A model generated the notes under the pieces. That model did not search any database and had not been told where the DNA came from. It was given only the letters and a program-made list of their open reading frames with translations. Below are positions 38,514 through 46,864 of a stretch of DNA of 49,591 bases, in pieces. Origin of the DNA: Oscillospiraceae bacterium (GTDB taxonomy: Bacteria; Bacillota; Clostridia; Oscillospirales; Oscillospiraceae); the NCBI GenBank assembly GCA_015067785.1, contig SVLR01000017.1, positions 1-49,591 on the forward strand, given 5' to 3'. The stretch's first letter is position 1. Every line of letters begins with the position of its first letter. The position numbers and the translations under genes are program-made.

Positions 38514-40124
38514 ATGAACATCAAAGATCTGGAAAAGTATGGTATTACCGGTACTACCGAGATCGTCTACAACCCCACCTACGAGCAGCTGTTCGAGGCA
38601 GAGATGGATCCCACTCTGGAGGGCTACGACAAGGGTCAGCTCACCGAGCTGGGCGCTGTCAACGTTATGACCGGCATCTACACCGGCCGCTCCCCCAAAG
38701 ATAAGTTCATTGTTATGGACGAAACTTCCAAGGACACCGTATGGTGGACCTCCAAGGAATTCGCCAATGACAACAAGCCCGCTTCCGTAGAAGCTTGGAA
38801 CGCCTGCAAGGAGCTGGCTCTGAAGCAGCTGAGCGGCAAGAAGCTCTATGTTATGGACCTGTTCTGCGGCACCAACCCCGACTCCCGTATGGCCATCCGC
38901 TTCATCGTAGAGGTAGCATGGCAGGCACACTTCGTAAAGAATATGTTCATCACTCCCTCCGAGGAGGAGCTGAAGAACTTTGAGCCCAACTTCGTTATTT
39001 ACAACGCTTCCAAGGCCAAGGTCGAAAACTACAAGGAGTTGGGTCTCAACTCCGAGACTGCAGTCCTCTTCAACCTGACCTCCCGTGAGCAGGTCATTCT
39101 CAACACATGGTACGGCGGTGAGATGAAGAAGGGTATGTTCTCCATGATGAACTACTACCTGCCCCTTGCCGGTATGGCTTCCATGCACTGCTCCGCCAAC
39201 ACCGACAAGAACGGCGAGAACACCGCTCTGTTCTTCGGTCTCTCCGGCACCGGCAAGACCACACTGTCCACCGATCCCAAGAGACTGCTGATTGGTGACG
39301 ACGAGCACGGCTGGGATGACAACGGTGTCTTCAACTTCGAGGGCGGCTGCTACGCAAAGGTCATCAATCTGGATCCCGAGAGCGAGCCCGATATTTATAA
39401 CGCCATCCGCCGCAACGCCCTGCTGGAGAATGTCACCGTAGATGAGAACGGCAAGTGTGACTTTGCTGACGGCTCCGTCACTGAGAACACCCGTGTTTCC
39501 TACCCCATTAACCACATTGAGAACATCGTTCGCCCTGTTTCCGCAGGCCCCGATGCTAAGAATGTTATCTTCCTGTCTGCGGACGCTTTCGGCGTTCTGC
39601 CTCCCGTTTCCATCCTGACCCCCGAGCAGACCCAGTACTACTTCCTCAGTGGCTTTACCTCCAAGCTGGCCGGCACCGAGCGTGGCATCACCGAGCCCAC
39701 TCCCACCTTCTCCGCTTGCTTCGGCGCAGCATTTTTGGAGCTGCACCCCACCAAGTACGGCGAAGAGCTGGTAAAGAAGATGGAGAAGTCCGGCGCAAAG
39801 GCATACCTGGTCAACACCGGCTGGAACGGCACCGGCAAGCGTATCTCCATTAAGGACACCCGCGGCATCATCGACGCTATTCTGGATGGCTCCATCCTGA
39901 AGGCGGAGACCAAGACCATTCCTTACTTCGGTTTCGAGGTTCCCACGGCACTTCCCGGCGTGGACAGCGGCATTCTGGATCCCAGAGACACCTACGCAGA
40001 TCCCGCTGTTTGGGAAGAGAAGGCACTGGATCTGGCTGCCCGCTTCGAGAAGAACTTTGTTAAGTACACCGGCAACGAGGCCGGCAAGGCTCTGGTCGCT
40101 GCAGGCCCCAAGACCACGAAGTAA
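38514..40124 (+). CDS. pckA: Phosphoenolpyruvate carboxykinase (ATP)
   Basis: Interconverts oxaloacetate + ATP and PEP + CO2 + ADP. Diagnostic blocks: [12 protein letters not shown] (N-terminal), [16 protein letters not shown] (P-loop), the ATP-PCK signature [23 protein letters not shown] (metal-binding Asp), and [13 protein letters not shown] and [15 protein letters not shown] near the end. At 536 aa it has the normal length. In fermentative anaerobes it often works in the PEP-carboxylating direction with ATP gain. It sits directly upstream of the sodium-pump decarboxylase genes, which act on the same C4 pool. AGGAGG precedes the ATG. Confidence 0.96.
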   Translation: MNIKDLEKYGITGTTEIVYNPTYEQLFEAEMDPTLEGYDKGQLTELGAVNVMTGIYTGRSPKDKFIVMDETSKDTVWWTSKEFANDNKPASVEAWNACKELALKQLSGKKLYVMDLFCGTNPDSRMAIRFIVEVAWQAHFVKNMFITPSEEELKNFEPNFVIYNASKAKVENYKELGLNSETAVLFNLTSREQVILNTWYGGEMKKGMFSMMNYYLPLAGMASMHCSANTDKNGENTALFFGLSGTGKTTLSTDPKRLLIGDDEHGWDDNGVFNFEGGCYAKVINLDPESEPDIYNAIRRNALLENVTVDENGKCDFADGSVTENTRVSYPINHIENIVRPVSAGPDAKNVIFLSADAFGVLPPVSILTPEQTQYYFLSGFTSKLAGTERGITEPTPTFSACFGAAFLELHPTKYGEELVKKMEKSGAKAYLVNTGWNGTGKRISIKDTRGIIDAILDGSILKAETKTIPYFGFEVPTALPGVDSGILDPRDTYADPAVWEEKALDLAARFEKNFVKYTGNEAGKALVAAGPKTTK

Positions 40125-40135
40125 TTTTAATTACC

Positions 40136-40163
40136 GACAGCCGGGAGGCTTCTCCCGGCTGTC
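40136..40163 (+). terminator. Hairpin after pckA
   Basis: GACAGCCGGGAG-GCTT-CTCCCGGCTGTC is a perfect 12-bp stem 12 bases past the pckA stop. It lacks a T-run downstream, so it may stabilise the pckA mRNA end or terminate partially before the oad genes. Confidence 0.6.
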
Positions 40164-40183
40164 CAAACCAACTATCCCGTTTC

Positions 40184-40250
40184 ATCGCAGGGCGGGGGAT
40201 TGCTCCCGTCACAAAACCATTTTCACGAGAGCAGACCCCTGCCCTGTGAT
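40184..40250 (+). promoter_or_regulatory. Long hairpin in the leader of the decarboxylase operon
   Basis: The arm 40184-40205 pairs with 40229-40250 over 22 positions, with one mismatch (A-A) and three G-U pairs, closing a 23-nt loop. It is followed by CAATTTTAT and then the GGAGG of the first gene (40264). It may be a leader regulatory structure, an attenuator or a processing site. No known riboswitch class is recognised. Confidence 0.55.
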
Positions 40251-40279
40251 CAATTTTATAAATGGAGGAATCATTAACT

Positions 40280-41662
40280 ATGGCAAGAAAAGTCCAGTTT
40301 GTGGAAACCGTATTGCGGGATGCCAATCAGTCTCTGATCGCCACCCGTCTTCCCTTTGAAAAGTTCGAGTCCATGCTCGCCACCATCGACAAGGCCGGCT
40401 ACTATGCTGCCGAGTGCTGGGGCGGCGCTACCTTTGATGTCTGCCTGCGCTACCTGAACGAGGATCCGTGGGAGCGTCTGCGCAAGATCCGCAAGGCTAT
40501 GCCCAACACCAAGCTGCAAATGCTGCTGCGCGGTCAGAATGTACTGGGTTATTCCCACTATCCCGACGATTTTGTAAAGCTCTTCGTACAGAAGGCTGTG
40601 GCAAACGGCATCGATGTGATCCGTATTTTCGACGCCCTGAACGATGTAAAGAATATGAAGGTCGCTATGGAGACCACTGTAAAATCCGGCGCCATCGCTT
40701 CCGGCACCATTTCCTACACAACCTCTCCCGTGCATACCCAAGCTAAGTATGTACAGATGGTCAAGGAGCTGAAGGAAATGGGTGCTTCCACCATCTGCAT
40801 TAAGGATATGGCCGGTATTATGGGTCCCAAGGAAGCCTATGATCTGGTTTCCGCTATTAAGGACGCTGTGGATCTGCCCATCGACCTGCACACCCACTCC
40901 ACCACCGGTCTGGCCTTTATGACCTATTTGAAGGCTGTGGAAGCAGGCGTTGACATCATCGACACCGCTATTTCTCCCTTCTCCGGCGGTACCTCCCAGC
41001 CCGCTACCGAGACTATGGCTTACGCGCTGCGTCAGCTGGGCTACGAGGTAGAGCTGGACGATTCCTGCACCAAGGCAATGGCCGATTACTTCAAGACCGT
41101 TCGTGACGAGTTTATTGCCGACGGCACTTTGATGCCCAAGGCTCTGGCCACCGATACCCAGTGCCTGACCTATCAGGTTCCCGGCGGTATGCTCTCTAAC
41201 CTCCTGAGCCAGCTCAAGCAGATGAATGCGCTGGATAAGTTCGACGAGGCTCTGGCTGAGACTCCCAAGGTCCGTGCCGATATGGGTTACCCCCCGCTGG
41301 TTACCCCCACCTCCCAGATGGTCGGCGTGCAGGCTGTCCGCAATGTTCTGGACGGCGAGCGCTACAAGACTGTCTCCAAGGAGATCAAGGCTTACTGCCG
41401 CGGTGAGTACGGCACCACCCCCGCTCCCATTGATCCCGCGATCCGTGAGAGCATTCTCGCCGGCGAGAGCGTAGTAGAAGGCCGCTATGCGGACACGCTG
41501 GCTCCCGTTGTGGAGGATACCCGCAAGAAGCTGGGTGACCTGGCTAAGAGCGACGAGGATGTACTGAGCTACATTGCATTCCCCAACCTGGCTGAAAAGT
41601 TCTTCGAGGACCGCAAGGCAAAGGAAGAGAACATCTGCACCTACTCCATTGTCGAAGCCTAA
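40280..41662 (+). CDS. oadA: Carboxyltransferase (alpha) subunit of a biotin-dependent decarboxylase (oxaloacetate decarboxylase-like), without biotin domain
   Basis: Transfers the carboxyl group from a keto acid (probably oxaloacetate) to biotin. It is a TIM-barrel carboxyltransferase like OadA, the pyruvate carboxylase B subunit and transcarboxylase 5S. Segments seen: ETVLRDANQSLIATRL, ECWGGATFDVCLRYL, LRGQNVLGY, RIFDALND, TICIKDMAG (the lysine that is carbamylated in the family), IDLHTHSTTG (HxH metal ligands) and a PYC-OADA domain after residue ~300. The usual RDAHQS reads RDANQS. The 460-aa length shows that the C-terminal biotinyl domain is absent; it is supplied by a separate gene (42097). 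The ATG at 40280 is used since the upstream ATG lies in the ribosome site. Confidence 0.88.
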   Translation: MARKVQFVETVLRDANQSLIATRLPFEKFESMLATIDKAGYYAAECWGGATFDVCLRYLNEDPWERLRKIRKAMPNTKLQMLLRGQNVLGYSHYPDDFVKLFVQKAVANGIDVIRIFDALNDVKNMKVAMETTVKSGAIASGTISYTTSPVHTQAKYVQMVKELKEMGASTICIKDMAGIMGPKEAYDLVSAIKDAVDLPIDLHTHSTTGLAFMTYLKAVEAGVDIIDTAISPFSGGTSQPATETMAYALRQLGYEVELDDSCTKAMADYFKTVRDEFIADGTLMPKALATDTQCLTYQVPGGMLSNLLSQLKQMNALDKFDEALAETPKVRADMGYPPLVTPTSQMVGVQAVRNVLDGERYKTVSKEIKAYCRGEYGTTPAPIDPAIRESILAGESVVEGRYADTLAPVVEDTRKKLGDLAKSDEDVLSYIAFPNLAEKFFEDRKAKEENICTYSIVEA

Positions 41663-41674
41663 GGAGGAGCTGCA

Positions 41675-42097
41675 ATGCCTACTGAAAACGAAAACGCCAA
41701 GGTAACCGTTCAGGAAAATGAAGATGGCAGCATTACCATCGTCGTTCCTGAGGGTGTCGAGGTAGAAGTCCTGCAAAAGGAAGAGGAGGCAGTCACCACT
41801 GCTCCCAGCCAGCTGGACGGGATCCTGACCCTTGGTTTGGTAGGTGCGCTGGCATTGGCTGTTATTGCTGTCATCGTCCGTAAGGCAACGCAGAATAAAA
41901 AGTCCGATGTGCAAACACCTGCACCTGTCGCCCCTGCAGCTCCTGTAGAGCTGCCGAAGGCCCCCGGCACGGCCGGTCAGCTGAAGCTGCACAGCGTAGA
42001 GCCCAAAACTGCTGCTATGCTGATGGCCATCGTTGCCGACAAGCTGCAAAAGCCCATCAATGAACTTCGCTTTATTTCCATTAAGGAGGTAGAATAA
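41675..42097 (+). CDS. OadG-like gamma subunit with C-terminal conserved tail
   Basis: 140 residues: an acidic N-terminal part (~1-45), one membrane helix ([21 protein letters not shown]), a Pro/Ala linker and a C-terminal 36-residue block ([20 protein letters not shown] then [17 protein letters not shown]). The same block ends the protein at 43818, so it is a conserved module of this locus. Gamma subunits assemble sodium-pump decarboxylases and hold the membrane complex to the carboxyltransferase and carrier. AAGGAGG precedes the ATG 12 bp after oadA. Its stop overlaps the biotin-carrier start by one base. Confidence 0.75.
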   Translation: MPTENENAKVTVQENEDGSITIVVPEGVEVEVLQKEEEAVTTAPSQLDGILTLGLVGALALAVIAVIVRKATQNKKSDVQTPAPVAPAAPVELPKAPGTAGQLKLHSVEPKTAAMLMAIVADKLQKPINELRFISIKEVE

Positions 42098-42501
42098 TGA
42101 AATACAAAGTAACTCTCAACGGCCGCACCTACGAGGTGGAGGTCGAAGCCGGTCAGGCTATGCTTCTTTCCGAATATGAGGCTGTGGTGCCCTCCGCACC
42201 TGCCGCACCCGCAGCAGCACCCGTTGCCGCCGCTCCCACACCCGCAGCAGCACCCGCTGCACCTGCTGCCGCCGCTGTTACCGGTGCAGGTGAGGTCGTT
42301 TCCGCACCTATGCCCGGCACCATCATCAAGGTCTGCGTCAATGCCGGTCAGGCTGTGAAGGCCGGTGATGTGCTGGTGGTTCTGGAAGCTATGAAAATGG
42401 AAAACGACATTACCGCTCCCAAGGACGGCACTGTCACTCAGGTTGTCACCTCTAAGGGTGCTTCCGTCTCCTCCGGTGATCCCCTGGTCGTTATCGGCTA
42501 A
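42097..42501 (+). CDS. Biotin carboxyl carrier subunit
   Basis: 134 residues: an N-terminal conserved strand segment ([19 protein letters not shown]), a long Ala/Pro swinging linker (~33-62) and the biotinyl domain with the EAMKMEN motif (biotinylated Lys100) and PMPGTI upstream. It corresponds to the carrier subunits of glutaconyl-CoA or methylmalonyl-CoA decarboxylases (GcdC/MmdC) and to the C-terminal domain of OadA. It carries CO2 from the carboxyltransferase to the membrane subunit. It overlaps the preceding gene by one base, and oadB starts 11 bp downstream. Confidence 0.92.
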   Translation: MKYKVTLNGRTYEVEVEAGQAMLLSEYEAVVPSAPAAPAAAPVAAAPTPAAAPAAPAAAAVTGAGEVVSAPMPGTIIKVCVNAGQAVKAGDVLVVLEAMKMENDITAPKDGTVTQVVTSKGASVSSGDPLVVIG

Positions 42502-42512
42502 GGAGGATCGTA

Positions 42513-43610
42513 ATGGAGATTCTGTACGAAAATCTGCTGGCCTTCCAGTGGCAGGACATCGTTATGATCCTGCTGGGCTGCCTGCTGATCTATATGGCCA
42601 TCAAGAAGGAAATGGAACCCTCGCTCCTTCTGCCAATGGGCCTTGGCACCATTTTGGTCAACATTCCCGGCTCTACCGCGCTGACCGGCCCCATTGAGGA
42701 GCTGTATAACGCCGGTATTGCCAACGAGCTGTTCCCGCTGCTTCTGTTTATCGGCATCGGCGCCATGATCGACTTTGGTCCTCTGCTTTCTAACCCCAAG
42801 CTGATGCTCTTCGGTGCAGCTGCCCAGTTCGGTATCTTCTTTACCCTCTCTATGGCAAGCATCTTCTTCCCCGATGCAATGGACGCCGCTTCTATCGCCA
42901 TTATCGGCGCGGCTGACGGCCCAACCTCTATTGCCGTTGCAAATGCACTTGGCTCTAACTATGTAGGCGCGATCACTGTTGCCGCTTACTCCTATATGGC
43001 GCTGGTTCCTGTCATCCAGCCTCCGGTCATCAAGGCGCTCACCACCAAGAAGGAGCGTATGATCCGGATGCCCTACGAGCAGAAGTCCGTTTCTAAGACC
43101 ACCCGCATTATGTTCCCCATCATCATTACCGTGGTTGCCTCTGCCATCGTTCCCGATGCCACCGCGCTGATCGGCTTTTTGATGTTCGGTAACCTGATCC
43201 GGGAGTGCGGCGTTTTGGACAGTCTCTCCGGCACTGCGCAGAATGTGCTGGCAAACCTCATTACCATATTCCTCGGCATCTCCGTTGCCCGGAATATGGT
43301 GGCAGTCAAGTTCCTGCGGATCGACACCCTGCTCATTATGGGTCTGGGTCTCGTTGCATTCATCGTGGATACCGCAGGCGGCGTACTGTTTGCCAAGCTC
43401 ATTAACATCTTCTCCAAGAAGAAGATCAATCCTATGATCGGCGCAGCCGGTATCTCCGCATTCCCCATGTCCGGCCGTATCGTTCATAAGATGGGTCTTG
43501 CAGAAGATCCCCAGAACCACCTGCTGATGCACTCCATCGGCGTCAACGTTTCCGGACAGATTGCCTCCGTCATTGCCGGCGGCATCATCCTGAGTATGTT
43601 TGGAGGTTAA
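42513..43610 (+). CDS. oadB: Sodium-pump decarboxylase beta subunit, copy 1
   Basis: Integral membrane subunit (about nine helices, 365 aa) that decarboxylates carboxybiotin and exports Na+. Conserved: [17 protein letters not shown], the IGAADGPTSI motif with the Na+-binding Asp, YSYMALVPVIQPPVI, NVLANLITIFLGISV, and the C-terminal GAAGISAFPMSGRIV and HSIGVNVSGQI. Length agrees with MmdB/GcdB. It follows the carrier gene and precedes the 46-residue membrane subunit. It is one of two beta paralogues in the locus and the shorter one. Confidence 0.93.
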   Translation: MEILYENLLAFQWQDIVMILLGCLLIYMAIKKEMEPSLLLPMGLGTILVNIPGSTALTGPIEELYNAGIANELFPLLLFIGIGAMIDFGPLLSNPKLMLFGAAAQFGIFFTLSMASIFFPDAMDAASIAIIGAADGPTSIAVANALGSNYVGAITVAAYSYMALVPVIQPPVIKALTTKKERMIRMPYEQKSVSKTTRIMFPIIITVVASAIVPDATALIGFLMFGNLIRECGVLDSLSGTAQNVLANLITIFLGISVARNMVAVKFLRIDTLLIMGLGLVAFIVDTAGGVLFAKLINIFSKKKINPMIGAAGISAFPMSGRIVHKMGLAEDPQNHLLMHSIGVNVSGQIASVIAGGIILSMFGG

Positions 43611-43613
43611 AAT

Positions 43614-43754
43614 ATGGGCGATTTAGTATTTAACCCTATGGGTTTTGTAGAGCAGCTGCCCAGAATGGGTATCGGTATGCTGGTTATTTTCGTGGTCATC
43701 GGAATGATCATCCTCACCACGATGCTCATTAACTGGCTGTTCTCTGATAAGTAA
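43614..43754 (+). CDS. 46-residue OadG-like small membrane subunit
   Basis: A tiny gene with one membrane helix (MGIGMLVIFVVIGMIILTTMLINWLF) after FNPMGFVEQLPR; the product ends in SDK. The helix resembles the N-terminal helix of OadG gamma subunits, but the Pro/Ala linker and C-terminal tail are absent. GGAGG at the end of oadB lies just upstream, and the start is three bases after its stop, so it is co-translated with the membrane subunit. Likely a stabilising gamma-type partner of the first beta subunit. The tail module may be contributed by the protein at 41675. Confidence 0.8.
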   Translation: MGDLVFNPMGFVEQLPRMGIGMLVIFVVIGMIILTTMLINWLFSDK

Positions 43755-43762
43755 TTCACTCC

Positions 43763-43790
43763 GGGGCATCGACCCAGAGGTCGATGCCCC
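43763..43790 (+). terminator. Hairpin between the two beta-subunit sets
   Basis: GGGGCATCGACC-CAGA-GGTCGATGCCCC is a perfect 12-bp stem without a following T-run. It may act as an RNA processing or stability element that sets different levels of the two halves of the operon. Confidence 0.6.
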
Positions 43791-43817
43791 GTTACTCTAC
43801 CCCAAGGAGGGATTCCT

Positions 43818-44138
43818 ATGCCTGATATTACCGTTGGTCAAGCCGGTATTTACGCACTGCTTGGTTATGCCATTGTTTTCGCCGGACTGATCGCACTTAT
43901 GCTTGTTACTATGCTTTTCGGTAAGCTTTTTACCCGGAAAAAGGAAGAAAAAGCCCCCGCTGCCCCTGTGGAGACTGCCGCTCCCGCGCCCGCTGTTGCC
44001 CCCGGTACTGCAGGTCAGCTGAAGCTTTATAATGTAGATCCCAAAACTGCTGCTATGCTGATGGCAATCGTTGCCGACAAAATGGGAAAACCCATTAACG
44101 AGCTGCGCTTTCTTTCCATTAAGGAGGTGACAGAATGA
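43818..44138 (+). CDS. oadG: OadG-like gamma subunit, copy 2
   Basis: 106 residues: one membrane helix ([25 protein letters not shown]), a basic turn (RKKEEK), an Ala/Pro linker and the C-terminal block [20 protein letters not shown] then [17 protein letters not shown], nearly identical to the tail of the protein at 41675. This has the canonical order of OadG. Its stop overlaps the start of the second beta-subunit gene by four bases (ATGA), so the pair is coupled. Confidence 0.82.
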   Translation: MPDITVGQAGIYALLGYAIVFAGLIALMLVTMLFGKLFTRKKEEKAPAAPVETAAPAPAVAPGTAGQLKLYNVDPKTAAMLMAIVADKMGKPINELRFLSIKEVTE

Positions 44139-45349
44139 ACATTGGTGAAATTCTCTTAAAGCTGTGGAACGACAGCGGTCTTTCCTACATAACCGCCCAT
44201 TTTGCAGAGGGCGGCTGGCAGAATTTTGTAATGATCATCATTGGCTGTGTGCTACTGTACTTAGCCATCGTCAAAAAATTTGAGCCTCTGCTTCTTTGCG
44301 GTATCGCTTTTGGTTGTATTCTTACCAACCTACCCGGTGCCGGCCTTTATAATCAGGAGCTTTGGACCAATTTTATGACTGAAGGTCACGATGCTTACCA
44401 TTCCTACGGCACCATCTTAAGAGAAGGCGGACTACTCGACTTCTTCTACATTGGTGTCAAAACCAGTATTTATCCCTGTCTGATCTTCTTGGGTGTTGGT
44501 GCAATGACCGACTTTGGTCCTCTGCTTTCTAATCCCAAGAGCCTGCTTTTGGGCGCCGCCGCCCAGCTTGGCGTTTTTGCAGCCTTCTTTGCCGCTAAGG
44601 CATCCGGCGCCTTTACCGCTTTGGAAGCTGCTGCCATCGGTATCATCGGCGGCGCAGACGGTCCTACCGCCATCTTCCTGACAAGCCAGCTTGCCCCCCA
44701 TCTGCTGGGTGCCATCGCAGTGGCAGCTTACTCTTATATGGCGCTGATCCCTATGATCCAGCCGCCCTTTATGAAGCTGCTGACCACCCCTGAGCAGCGG
44801 AAGATCAAGATGGAGCAGACCCGTACCGTTTCCAAGACGGAAAAGATCGTGTTCCCCATCGTGGTAACCCTTTTCGTAGCCCTGCTCCTGCCCGATACCG
44901 CACCGCTGATCGGCTGCTTGATGCTGGGTAACCTCTTAAATGAGACCGGTGTGACGGAGCGTCTTTCCAACACCGCCCAGAATGCCCTGATGAACATTGT
45001 CACCATCCTGCTGAGCACCTCCGTTGGCGCAACTATGGTGGGCACCAACTTCCTCACCGGTCAGACACTGCTGATCATCGTCTTAGGCGTTGCTGCCTTT
45101 ATCCTCTCCACCTGCGGTGGTCTCTTTGGCGGTGTGCTGATGTGCAAGCTGACAAAGGGCAAAGTCAATCCTCTCATTGGCTCTGCCGGCGTTTCCGCTG
45201 TGCCTATGGCTGCCCGTGTTGCCAATAAGGAAGGTCAGAAGGCTAACCCCTCCAACTTCCTGCTGATGCACGCAATGGGTCCCAATGTTGCCGGTGTCAT
45301 CGGCTCCGCCATTGCCGCAGGCTTTCTGCTGAGCGTATTCGGCGGCTAA
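44135..45349 (+). CDS. oadB: Sodium-pump decarboxylase beta subunit, copy 2
   Basis: 404 aa, a beta paralogue that keeps [33 protein letters not shown] (Na+-binding Asp), [15 protein letters not shown] and [15 protein letters not shown]. It has an extra ~40 residues near its N-terminus ([15 protein letters not shown] and [20 protein letters not shown]), as in oxaloacetate-type OadB rather than the shorter MmdB/GcdB. It is paired with gamma copy 2. Two pumps with different affinity, or a hetero-assembly sharing one carboxyltransferase and carrier, are possible. Confidence 0.93.
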   Translation: MNIGEILLKLWNDSGLSYITAHFAEGGWQNFVMIIIGCVLLYLAIVKKFEPLLLCGIAFGCILTNLPGAGLYNQELWTNFMTEGHDAYHSYGTILREGGLLDFFYIGVKTSIYPCLIFLGVGAMTDFGPLLSNPKSLLLGAAAQLGVFAAFFAAKASGAFTALEAAAIGIIGGADGPTAIFLTSQLAPHLLGAIAVAAYSYMALIPMIQPPFMKLLTTPEQRKIKMEQTRTVSKTEKIVFPIVVTLFVALLLPDTAPLIGCLMLGNLLNETGVTERLSNTAQNALMNIVTILLSTSVGATMVGTNFLTGQTLLIIVLGVAAFILSTCGGLFGGVLMCKLTKGKVNPLIGSAGVSAVPMAARVANKEGQKANPSNFLLMHAMGPNVAGVIGSAIAAGFLLSVFGG

Positions 45350-45351
45350 GT

Positions 45352-45388
45352 ATCAATTGAGAATTGACAATTGATAGTTGACAATTCA
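45352..45388. repeat. TTGACAATT-type repeat
   Basis: Tandem units ATTGAGAATTGACAATTGAT and AGTTGACAATT between the oadB stop and the convergent terminator. Confidence 0.65.
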
Positions 45389-45392
45389 TAAT

Positions 45393-45422
45393 AAAAAAGA
45401 CCGCCATTGGCGGTCTTTTTTA
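45393..45422. terminator. Bidirectional terminator of the decarboxylase locus and YcxB-like gene
   Basis: AAAAAAGACCGCC-ATT-GGCGGTCTTTTTT with T-runs on both strands. Confidence 0.9.
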
Positions 45423-45431
45423 TTCTATTTT

Positions 45432-45926
45432 CTATCGTTTAGAAGCAATTCTTTCTTTACAGGTTTCCCAATTGCTTTCTACAAAAGCATCTTTATAAAG
45501 AGGGAGCACTAAGCGATTATTCATCACTAATAAAATCAAACTCTCCTTCTCTATGATTTCCTTTACATTATGATATTGGAATCTGGTTAACGATGTATGA
45601 TCTGTGAGAATAATCTCTTCCTCTGTAAACTCTATCGTTCTTGTCCATTCAGGAACACCAAAGGTTTTCGAGAGCATTTTATATCTGTTTGATGCTGCGA
45701 TAAAACGCTCAAAGAATATTTTGAAGATTGATGCAAAGACACAATATACAGCAAAAAGCCAGCTAATCCATTTCCCGCCATTTTGTGCGAGAACCACAAA
45801 CAAACTGATCCCTATCAATCCAACTATGCCCCACAAAATGATAAGGACGATATTTATGCCACGAAGTGGCATTTTCTTCGCCCAAGATACCATTTCTTCT
45901 TTTGTGATCTTGTATTCGTTTTTCAT
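45432..45926 (-). CDS. YcxB-like membrane protein
   Basis: 164 residues with two adjacent hydrophobic helices (~24-44 and ~51-72), then a soluble C-terminal domain (TIEFTEEEIILTDHTSLTRFQYHNVKEIIEKESLILLVMNNRLVLPLYKDAF) that matches the YcxB/PH-like pattern. The function is unknown. The base composition is more AT-rich than the neighbours, suggesting separate origin. AAAGGAG precedes the ATG. It converges with oadB and lies 21 bp downstream of remB. Confidence 0.75.
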   Translation of the reverse strand: MKNEYKITKEEMVSWAKKMPLRGINIVLIILWGIVGLIGISLFVVLAQNGGKWISWLFAVYCVFASIFKIFFERFIAASNRYKMLSKTFGVPEWTRTIEFTEEEIILTDHTSLTRFQYHNVKEIIEKESLILLVMNNRLVLPLYKDAFVESNWETCKERIASKR

Positions 45927-45947
45927 TTTGCGCTCCTTTCTGCCTTT

Positions 45948-46190
45948 CTATCGCAGTCGCTTCTCCAAGGTGGAGGAAGATAGCTCTGTCAGGTGGACGC
46001 GGTGGAAGCCGTACTCCGTTGTAAGGAGGAAGGCTTTCGGGAGACCGTCGCAGGAAATCACCTGACCGTTTTCTTCTGCTTTCTTCAGAAAATCCCGGGT
46101 TCGGTGGGAAGTGGATGTATTATCCATATCAAAAATTCCGATGATAGAGGTATCCCGCACCGCCATATCATTGCCGATTGATAAGTACAT
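45948..46190 (-). CDS. remB: Extracellular-matrix regulator RemB (DUF370)
   Basis: 80 residues starting MYLSIGNDMAVRDTSIIGIFDMDNTS, with TRDFLKKAEENGQVISCDGLPKAFLLT, diagnostic for RemA/RemB-type DNA-binding regulators. In Bacillus remB (yaaB) lies between recF and gyrB, near gyrA. GGAGG lies five bases before the ATG. Here it is downstream of rnhA and gyrA but separated by a repeat block, so it is probably a separate unit. Confidence 0.88.
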   Translation of the reverse strand: MYLSIGNDMAVRDTSIIGIFDMDNTSTSHRTRDFLKKAEENGQVISCDGLPKAFLLTTEYGFHRVHLTELSSSTLEKRLR

Positions 46191-46232
46191 TCCATCCTCC
46201 CGCTATCATTGTATTTCGTAGTGGCGACCCTT

Positions 46233-46434
46233 GGCCCCCTCTATGAGGGGGCAGTCAGAAATCAAAGATTTCTGACTGGGGGAGTGTCCTATCTTAAGAA
46301 CAACACTCCCTCCGTCAGCCTGATCGGCTGACACCTCCCTCAAAGAGGGAGGCAAGGCATAACCCCTACAATCTAAATCCGTCTGCGTAGCAGACACCAC
46401 AATTGTCAATTGTCCATTGTCAACTGTCAATTAA
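46233..46434. repeat. Dispersed palindromic repeat, copy D, with TTGACAATT units
   Basis: GCCCCCTC-TAT-GAGGGGGC, AGTCAGAAATCAAAGATTTC plus TGACT, GTCAGCCTGATCGGCTGAC and CCTCCCTCAAAGAGGGAGG (46233-46353), related to copies A-C. GTCTGCGTAGCAGAC (46381) and CAATTGTCAATTGTCCATTG units (46401-46434) follow. This fills the gap between remB and rnhA, with no gene. Confidence 0.68.
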
Positions 46435-46864
46435 ATTTCTTACTTTCCGCGACTGCCAATTCGTCACAGCGGTTATTATAGGGATTTTCCGCGTGTCCCT
46501 TGACCCAGTGGTAGCGCATTTGGTGCTTTTCGGTGAGAGAGAGCAATCTTTCCCAGAGGTCAGGATTCAGTGCCGGCTTTTTGTCTGCCTTTTTCCAGCC
46601 GTTTTTCCGCCAGGATACTGCCCAGCCTTTCGATAGACCGTCGATCACATACTTGCTGTCGGAGTACAGCTCTACGATGCAGCTTTCTTTCAGTGCTGAC
46701 AGACCTTCAATTACGGCCGTCAGCTCCATCCGGTTATTGGTGGTGCCATTTTCCCCGCCGGACAACTCTTTTTCCGTGCCCTTATAAATAAGGATGGCAC
46801 CCCAGCCGCCGGGGCCGGGGTTGCCGGAGCAGGCACCGTCTGTGTAAAGCTCTACCTGCTTCAA
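46427..46864 (-). CDS. rnhA: Ribonuclease HI
   Basis: Cleaves RNA in RNA-DNA hybrids. Catalytic acidic residues are present: [17 protein letters not shown] (Asp9), [10 protein letters not shown] (Glu47), [10 protein letters not shown] (Asp69) and [15 protein letters not shown] (Asp134 region). 145 aa. The start is TTG at 46864, overlapping the gyrA stop (TTGA). AGGAG inside the gyrA end lies eight bases upstream, so translation is coupled to gyrA. The repeat at 46399-46434 touches its 3' end. Confidence 0.93.
   Translation of the reverse strand: MKQVELYTDGACSGNPGPGGWGAILIYKGTEKELSGGENGTTNNRMELTAVIEGLSALKESCIVELYSDSKYVIDGLSKGWAVSWRKNGWKKADKKPALNPDLWERLLSLTEKHQMRYHWVKGHAENPYNNRCDELAVAESKKFN

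Noticed and set aside
38388..39746. Long minus-strand open frames opposite pckA, oadA, lepA and gltA
   Set aside because: They are antisense shadows of genes with clear protein families, caused by biased codon use in GC-rich genes. No start signals.
42090..42360. Repeated GCAGCACCC-type tract in the biotin-carrier gene, first seen as a possible tandem repeat locus
   Set aside because: It encodes the normal Ala/Pro swinging linker of biotin carriers.
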